From Nitrosomonas sp. (lineage in GTDB: Bacteria; Pseudomonadota; Gammaproteobacteria; Burkholderiales; Nitrosomonadaceae): a stretch of DNA of 50,960 nucleotides. This document shows positions 45,802-50,960 of the stretch, piece by piece. Both the position numbers and the translations under genes were made by a program. The stretch is taken from contig NZ_JAIEMO010000029.1 of NCBI RefSeq assembly GCF_019752095.1, forward strand, positions 1 to 50,960, given 5' to 3'. Below the pieces are notes generated by a model that saw only the letters and a program-made list of their open reading frames with translations, had not been told where the DNA came from and searched no databases. Position 1 is the stretch's first letter, and each line of letters opens with the position of its first letter.

Positions 45802-46665
45802 TCAAGCGGCGTTGGCAAGCTGCGTGACTTGCTTGGCAATAGCCTCAACCTCTTCTGCAATTGTACCCACTTCTCTGGGGTCAATGCCTAGCTTGATCCA
45901 TTCCTGCTCGGTAATTTCTTGTGCCGAGTGTTCAGTCACCGCTAGGTCAGGCAGCATTTTTTCCGCAACATTGACGAGTCTGGCTAGGGATTGATTTATT
46001 TCCGGATCCATTTTGTCTGGCATGTGATGGTGGCGTATCACGGCGATAATTTCTGCAGGTAATTCCCAATGGATACCAAGCTGGGCACCGATCTCACCAT
46101 GATCTGTGCCCAGTAGTTCGTGTTCTATTTCTAATAGTGATGCTTCGGGGGTGGTTCTCAATCTTTCGTGAAGTGCATCGCTGATATCCTTGGCGATGAA
46201 GTTTAGAACGTTATAACCAATATCATGCAAAAGGCCAGCGAGAAAGATCTGATCCTCCATCGGACGAATTCTTGCAGGCATATGTTTAGCCATAGTGCGC
46301 ATTGCAGAAGCAATGGTAATACTGTGAGTCCATAGATCCTTTGCTTTCAGCTTTCCTTCGGGCGGTTTAGTGAATGCTGAAACGGTTGCCATGCCGATGG
46401 CGACAGATTTAATTTGTGTCAATCCTAATCGCATGGCAGCATCGCTGATGGAAGAGATCATACCTGGAGAACCAAATAAAGAAGCATTTGACAGTCCGAT
46501 AATGCGTGCAGAAATGTGCGGGTCTTGAGCGATGAGCTTGAGTAATTGAGCTTCACCTTCGTCAGTATTCAATGCCAACGTAAGCATTTTTTTGGCAATA
46601 GCTGGCATGGCGGGCAGTGTGTGAATGCGCTCAAGGGATTGTTTTAAATTTATATGGTTAGCCAT
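45802..46665 (-). CDS. HDOD domain signalling protein
   Basis: 287 residues. The ATG at 46665 (MANHINLKQSLERIHTLPAMP) is preceded by AAAGGAG, whereas the longer start at 46716 has no ribosome site. The HDOD fold is clear: LPAMPAIAKKMLTLA, LIAQDPHISARIIGLSNASLFG, AAMRLGLTQIKSVAIG, and LAGLLHDIGYNVLNF. HDOD domains are degenerate HD domains used in signalling, often with cyclic-di-GMP networks. This one keeps an HD pair but not a full phosphohydrolase set. It is convergent with the sulfatase and divergent from the kinase, with the GAF/HD-GYP protein at 4.3 kb as a possible partner. Confidence 0.9.
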   Translation of the reverse strand: MANHINLKQSLERIHTLPAMPAIAKKMLTLALNTDEGEAQLLKLIAQDPHISARIIGLSNASLFGSPGMISSISDAAMRLGLTQIKSVAIGMATVSAFTKPPEGKLKAKDLWTHSITIASAMRTMAKHMPARIRPMEDQIFLAGLLHDIGYNVLNFIAKDISDALHERLRTTPEASLLEIEHELLGTDHGEIGAQLGIHWELPAEIIAVIRHHHMPDKMDPEINQSLARLVNVAEKMLPDLAVTEHSAQEITEQEWIKLGIDPREVGTIAEEVEAIAKQVTQLANAA

Positions 46666-47073
46666 ACTATGCTCCTTTAGCGAATTGCCTACTTCTTTTA
46701 ATACAGTTTTATTCATCCTTATTGCTCATAATCGATGTAAAAGTAATACACGAATGCATAACATTGTTTTGAGCATTTTATAAAACGCTCAAAACAATCA
46801 ATTACCCAGATACCTAGTTGAGATACATTGAATCTCAGATGACTGAGTAGAATCTATAGGTGTCATTATAGAAAGCAAAAGTGATGAGGAAGGGATGAAT
46901 AGAAATGTAAAAGGTTATCTTTTCCAAGAATTCTTTGTTTAAAATAAGATCGATAAAAGAACGAATTTATAGTCTGGCATGACGGTAATTTCAGGTTTGA
47001 CGATGAGTAAAGTTACAATGCAATGTCATAATATCTTCGGTATGCCGCAAATGTTTGACGGGGAGAACAGTGC
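46666..47073. other. 408-bp divergent region between HDOD gene and kinase leader
   Basis: No long ORF. It holds the 36-bp palindrome (46763-46798) and a smaller inverted repeat TGAGAT / ATCTCA (46819-46837). It must contain the promoters of both the HDOD gene and the kinase unit. Confidence 0.5.
46763..46798. promoter_or_regulatory. 36-bp near-perfect palindrome
   Basis: Perfect 12-bp arms ATTGTTTTGAGC (46763-46774) and GCTCAAAACAAT (46787-46798) flank ATTTTATAAAAC, itself palindromic apart from one pair. It is about 100 bp upstream of the HDOD start. No T-run follows on either strand beyond the arms, so a protein-binding site or cruciform is as likely as a transcription terminator. Confidence 0.6.
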
Positions 47074-47178
47074 ATGCTTGTTCCAAAAAAGACGAAATTC
47101 AATCTCCGGTTATCCGTTAATGCACTCTTTCTTTTGCTAGTAAGTAAAAATAGCAATTATTTAGGCTTTAGTTCATGA
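47074..47178 (+). CDS. 34-residue leader ORF coupled to the histidine kinase
   Basis: ATG at 47074 with GGGGAG 8 bases upstream, the best ribosome site in this area. The product starts MLVPKKTKFNLRLSV and continues NALFLLLVS, a short amphipathic/hydrophobic stretch. Its TGA overlaps the kinase ATG as ATGA (47175-47178). The kinase itself has no good site, so translation probably couples through this ORF. It could also be the frame-shifted old N-terminus of the kinase. Confidence 0.5.
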   Translation: MLVPKKTKFNLRLSVNALFLLLVSKNSNYLGFSS

Positions 47179-49205
47179 AAAATACTTTGGCTCGAGTTCG
47201 GGTCTTCTTTCAGAAAAGGCAGCTGGTTTTTTTACCTGCCATTCTTGTGGGTACTTGCCTGATCGCGACTGGATTTTATGCTGATTATCTACATTCACAA
47301 AATATGTATCGTGAACTACGGGATTCGGTATTTACTCGATCGAGCTTGTTGCGTGCAGATTTGGAAGGAAAAATCACCAGCAATGCTCGATTGGTACAAG
47401 GTTTGGTGGCGTCCATTTCTGCAGAGCCGGATTTGTCAATGGAAAAATTTGCCAAGCTAGCGCAGTATTTGTTTAATGATAAGTCAGAGCTACGCAATAT
47501 TGGTGCTGCGCCAGATTTGATAATACGTTACCTATACCCGTTAGAAGGCAATGAGTCAGCGATAGGGCTTAATTTCAGGGAGCATCCTCAGCAGCTTGAA
47601 TCGGTGCTACGTGCACGTGATAGCGGGAATCTTATTATTGCCGGACCCGTTGATTTGGTTCAGGGCGGACAAGGCTTTATCGCTCGGATTCCGGTATTTT
47701 TTGATGATATTGAAGGGAATGAGAGAGTTTTTTGGGGCATGATTTCAGCCGTTATCGATGTGAATCAGTTATATCAAACAAGTGGTTTGTTGGATCTTGC
47801 AGAAAAAATTAATATTTCGATCCGAGGCAAAGATGCGTTGGGTAAGGCGGGTGAGGTGTTTTTCGGTAATGAGCAAATATTTGAACAGAATCCTGTGTTA
47901 CTAGATGTTTCCTTGCCTAATGGTTCCTGGCAGATGGCTGCTGTGCCTAAAGAGGGATGGATTGCTGCAGGCAATGACAGTGCTGTTTTCCGTTTTGGCT
48001 TGATACTCATTGGCATTTTAATCTTGCTGCCAATTATTTTGATGGGTAAGTTTCAACAAAATAAACGAGACAGTGAAGCCCGGCTTAGGGCTCTGTTCAT
48101 GATGTCGCCGGTCGGTATCGCATTGAACGAATACGAGACTGGGAGATTTATCGAGATCAATGAGTCGTTGTTAGCTCCAACTGGTTATTCTCGGGAAGAG
48201 TTGTTAAATCTCACCTATTGGGACATTACCCCCAAAGGCTACATGATGCAGGAAACTCAACAGGTTGAGAGTATGCAAGCAACAGGCACCTTTGGCCCAT
48301 ACAAAAAAGAGTATATTCGTAAAAATGGTAGTTGCTATCCGGTTCAACTGAATGGCGTAATAATTCACGATGCATCTGGCCGAAAATTAATCTGGTCGAT
48401 GGTTGAGGATATTACTGAACATAAAGCCGCGGAACAGGCGCTTATTACGGCTCGGTATGAGGCTGAACGGGCAAACAAGGCTAAATCCGAATTTCTTTCT
48501 AGCATGAGTCATGAGTTACGTACACCTATGAACGCGATTCTTGGCTTTAGTCGGTTACTTGAGCTGGGGGGGCTTGATGATCGGCGACTAAAATACACCA
48601 AAGAAATCAAGACTGCGGGTATACATTTATTAGCATTGATTGATGAAGTGCTTGATTTGGCGAAAATTGAGTCAGGACGTATTGATTCTCGACTGGAGTG
48701 GGTTGAGGTTTGTCTTGTTATTGAGGAGTGTATCAGCTTAGTAAGAATACAAGCAGATAGGCAGGATATCAAACTGACGCATAGCGGCATGGTGGATAAG
48801 GTTTTATATACTGATCGTATTCGACTCAAACAAGTCGTCCTTAATTTGATTAACAATGCGATCAAGTACAACCGCAAAGGCGGTTGGGTACATATCGAAC
48901 TCAGGGAATCCGTCCGTCCAGGTTACATAAAAATTATTATTGCTGATTCTGGGATCGGTATTGCTGCAAATAAACTGACGGAATTATTTCAACCTTTTAA
49001 TCGTCTTGATGCTGCAGCTAGCGCTATTGAAGGTACCGGGATAGGATTATCGCTTACGCGTCGAATCGTTGAAAAGATGGGGGGATATGTTGGTGTAGAC
49101 AGCGAACTGGGGATTGGAAGTACTTTTTGGTTTGAATTACCGGCAAAAGGGATTGCAGATGACGATACCGTAACGAGTAGCACCGCCCAGGATCTGGTTC
49201 CTTGA
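47175..49205 (+). CDS. CHASE-PAS sensor histidine kinase
   Basis: 676 residues. Two membrane helices (LVFLPAILVGTCLIATGFYA near 17-36 and FGLILIGILILLPIILMG near 274-291) enclose a CHASE-like periplasmic sensor (residues about 50-265). After them come a PAS domain (LRALFMMSPVGIALNEY ... EDITEHKA, about 303-417), the HisKA box with His446 (FLSSMSHELRTPMNAILGF), and HATPase (NLINNAIKYN, DSGIGIA, GTGIGLSLTRRIV). No receiver domain and no adjacent response regulator, so this is an orphan kinase. The stimulus is unknown. Upstream HDOD and the palindrome suggest shared control. Confidence 0.93.
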   Translation: MKNTLARVRVFFQKRQLVFLPAILVGTCLIATGFYADYLHSQNMYRELRDSVFTRSSLLRADLEGKITSNARLVQGLVASISAEPDLSMEKFAKLAQYLFNDKSELRNIGAAPDLIIRYLYPLEGNESAIGLNFREHPQQLESVLRARDSGNLIIAGPVDLVQGGQGFIARIPVFFDDIEGNERVFWGMISAVIDVNQLYQTSGLLDLAEKINISIRGKDALGKAGEVFFGNEQIFEQNPVLLDVSLPNGSWQMAAVPKEGWIAAGNDSAVFRFGLILIGILILLPIILMGKFQQNKRDSEARLRALFMMSPVGIALNEYETGRFIEINESLLAPTGYSREELLNLTYWDITPKGYMMQETQQVESMQATGTFGPYKKEYIRKNGSCYPVQLNGVIIHDASGRKLIWSMVEDITEHKAAEQALITARYEAERANKAKSEFLSSMSHELRTPMNAILGFSRLLELGGLDDRRLKYTKEIKTAGIHLLALIDEVLDLAKIESGRIDSRLEWVEVCLVIEECISLVRIQADRQDIKLTHSGMVDKVLYTDRIRLKQVVLNLINNAIKYNRKGGWVHIELRESVRPGYIKIIIADSGIGIAANKLTELFQPFNRLDAAASAIEGTGIGLSLTRRIVEKMGGYVGVDSELGIGSTFWFELPAKGIADDDTVTSSTAQDLVP

Positions 49206-49386
49206 GTCGAAGCAAACTACATATCGTCTAATCATTATGTCGATAAAAATCAGATGTGGTAGTTCCGATCTAGTCTGGCATCACTTCGTTAAATCAGGTG
49301 ATTGTCAGATCAGGTTACTGCTACAACGAATTAAAGCATTCAATCAAATCAGCCGGTACTTTTCTTTCATCTCTTCGGGTTATATT

Positions 49387-49406
49387 CCCCGCCGCTTGCG
49401 GCGAGG
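49387..49406. repeat. REP-like GC-rich hairpin
   Basis: CGCCG-CTTG-CGGCG (49390-49403), extended by CC/GG outside one mismatched pair, in the 282-bp gap between the kinase and the BNR gene (convergent). It stands out against AT-rich surroundings. It could terminate either gene, but lacks a clear T-run. A single copy was seen in this window. Confidence 0.5.
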
Positions 49407-49487
49407 TTCTATATTAATGGAAAATAAATACCTTCGATGTTGCTGGCGGTAATTTACCTGTTGGATACTTTCTCTAAGGTCACCACA

Positions 49488-50960
49488 TTACCATTCAACT
49501 TTGCCTGCAAGTGCCCAAGTCAAACCACCATCGGTTGAAATATAAGCGCTCGCTCGTGCAATACCTAGAATGGTGGCATCAATCGCAAAATTAGGAGATA
49601 AGCGGAATTCTGTAAATTGAATATTTTGTTGCAGTAGGCTAGCACCGATATTCTCCGAGGATATTATATGTCCTTTATTATTCAGAGTAATTCGATACAT
49701 ACCTTTTCCATGAGCGATGACAAAGATAAGATTATCATTTGAGAAATTTGGAGAAAACTCAACTTGTTGGATGGCGGTCCCTGGAGCCACATCGTTTTGA
49801 GTCATTGTAGCCCAATAATTGCCTCCATTTTTTGAACGATATAAACCATTGCTTGTACCAATGAAGACTAATTTATCCGTGTCGAATTGGGGAGACACAG
49901 CAATTGACAAATGCTGTTGACCCGGTAGACCGCGCAGTGTGATTGAATCGAATCTTTTCGATTGTAACCAACTGTTACCGCCGTTAGTTGTGCGCCAAAT
50001 TTGCCCAGAGCGAGTTGCAGCAAAAGCAGTCCGGTCATTTGCATAGTTAGGGGAAATAGCCAAGCCTACAATATGTGATGTGGTGGGGACGCCTCGCAGC
50101 CAACGCCAGCTGGTTCCGCCATCAAGTGTTTGCAGAACTCCGTGTGACCTTGTACCAACATAAATTTCTCGGTCGCTTTCATACGTGGGTGACAAAACAA
50201 AGGAATTAATATATACAGAAAATGGTGAGATTTCAGGGATTTTTGGAATAGGCTTTGTAGTCCAATTTTGTCCGAAGTCGCTGGAAAATCCAATATGCGT
50301 AGTATTTCGTGAGGCGACAGCCGTTGGTGGGCCTGACTGATTCTGAGCGAAATTGATATCGAAAGCACTCATTGGAAGATCTATACTACTCGGGACTGGC
50401 CACCCGGCTCTTTCTATAGTCCATGTTGTACCATGATTGGTTGAAGCGTATATGCCTCCACCGAAGTATGATGTTGCAATCATGCTTTGATCATTAATAA
50501 AATTTGGCGACAAAGCTACGCCAGTGAGCAGGTTTTTCCGGGTTTGTTTCTGAGTCCATGTAATGCCACCGTCTTTCGAGATAAAGAACCCATCATACGC
50601 AGAGAGAAAAACTGTTCGGTCTATCAAAAATGTGTTAGATACCTGCAATTCATTGAATTCTTTTAATGGACTTGTTTGTCCGGTGACTGCCGCCCCAGAC
50701 GCATGAAGCACCCAACTGTCGCCGCCATTCGTTGATTTATATGCGGATTTTGTTAAGCTGGTACAGAAAACTGTGCGATCAATTAAATAATTCGGTGAGA
50801 GTGATACATTATTGATGGGTTCCAAAGGTAAATTGGCTGGTTTGTTGTTAAATGTTATACCCGTGTCATTGCTATAAAAAATCCCATTGCTAGTGGCTAG
50901 AAATATCTCTTTAGGACTTCCTCCCGAAATTGCTATATCGTAAACGATTGAACCGCTAAC
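49488..50960 (-). CDS. BNR/Asp-box repeat beta-propeller protein, C-terminal part (partial)
   Basis: The frame is open to the right edge (491 codons), so the N-terminus and any signal peptide are missing. The visible part carries at least nine repeats of about 50 residues combining SPNY/SPNF..D with an Asp-box S.(D/N)GG.(T/S)W: SKDGGITWTQ, STNHGTTWTI, SSDFGQNWTT, TLDGGTSWRW, TTNGGNSWLQ, SKNGGNYWAT, and STDGGLTWAL. This is a sortilin/VPS10- or sialidase-like propeller made for extracellular ligand or glycan binding. No sialidase Arg/Tyr motif was identified. The repeats end in GKVEW at the stop, so no C-terminal domain follows. Confidence 0.82.
   Translation of the reverse strand, partial: VSGSIVYDIAISGGSPKEIFLATSNGIFYSNDTGITFNNKPANLPLEPINNVSLSPNYLIDRTVFCTSLTKSAYKSTNGGDSWVLHASGAAVTGQTSPLKEFNELQVSNTFLIDRTVFLSAYDGFFISKDGGITWTQKQTRKNLLTGVALSPNFINDQSMIATSYFGGGIYASTNHGTTWTIERAGWPVPSSIDLPMSAFDINFAQNQSGPPTAVASRNTTHIGFSSDFGQNWTTKPIPKIPEISPFSVYINSFVLSPTYESDREIYVGTRSHGVLQTLDGGTSWRWLRGVPTTSHIVGLAISPNYANDRTAFAATRSGQIWRTTNGGNSWLQSKRFDSITLRGLPGQQHLSIAVSPQFDTDKLVFIGTSNGLYRSKNGGNYWATMTQNDVAPGTAIQQVEFSPNFSNDNLIFVIAHGKGMYRITLNNKGHIISSENIGASLLQQNIQFTEFRLSPNFAIDATILGIARASAYISTDGGLTWALAGKVEW

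Noticed and set aside
1..50960. CRISPR array
   Set aside because: No regularly spaced repeats were found; the only tandem repeat (36815-36862) has no spacers.

Overview
The window reads as chromosomal DNA of a betaproteobacterium. The run hisC-B-H-A-F-I-E, HIT protein, tatA-B-C is an arrangement typical of that class. Gene content and protein style fit an ammonia oxidiser of the Nitrosomonas/Nitrosomonadaceae type, but no diagnostic gene (amo, hao) is present, so the genus is an inference. Base composition is moderately AT-rich. Most housekeeping genes sit in compact operons, while roughly 31.7-50.9 kb is looser and accessory in character.

Region 1 (1-8.5 kb): the N-terminal part of a very large minus-strand surface or secreted protein, then ybaB-dnaX and the 4.5S SRP RNA (minus), a GAF/HD-GYP signalling protein, a TM0106-type RecB-like nuclease with a Cas4-like cysteine cluster (plus), and manC (minus).
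Region 2 (8.9-20.3 kb): aroG; a copper-export operon (small secreted CxxC protein, copA, copZ); then the long minus-strand block of seven histidine genes, a HIT hydrolase and the Tat translocase. hisG and hisD are not in the block.
Region 3 (20.4-31.6 kb): a midA-type methyltransferase, a pteridine-reductase-like gene, the ubiquinone genes ubiC-ubiA-ubiD, and the envelope/housekeeping operon lptD-surA-pdxA-rsmA. A 144-bp MITE-like element with a perfect 8-bp target duplication lies between ubiD and lptD.
Region 4 (31.7-37.6 kb): a lipoprotein of unknown function, then a minus-strand module of TorF-type porin, ECF sigma factor, zinc-finger anti-sigma factor and secreted subtilase. A repeat-bearing intergenic region ends at tRNA-Asn.
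Region 5 (37.6-50.96 kb): two tandemly duplicated secreted proteins resembling TIM-barrel glycosidases, with duplicated flanks; an orphan PII-like protein; a Tat-exported PhoX/DUF839 protein; a sulfatase; an HDOD protein divergent from a CHASE-PAS histidine kinase preceded by a coupled 34-codon ORF; and a BNR-repeat protein running off the right edge.

The strongest candidates for something undescribed are the sigma/anti-sigma/subtilase/porin module (its protease has Asp where the oxyanion-hole Asn is expected), the duplicated secreted family after tRNA-Asn, the MITE, and the regulatory architecture between the HDOD gene and the histidine kinase. All functions come from reading motifs by eye; no database search was run.
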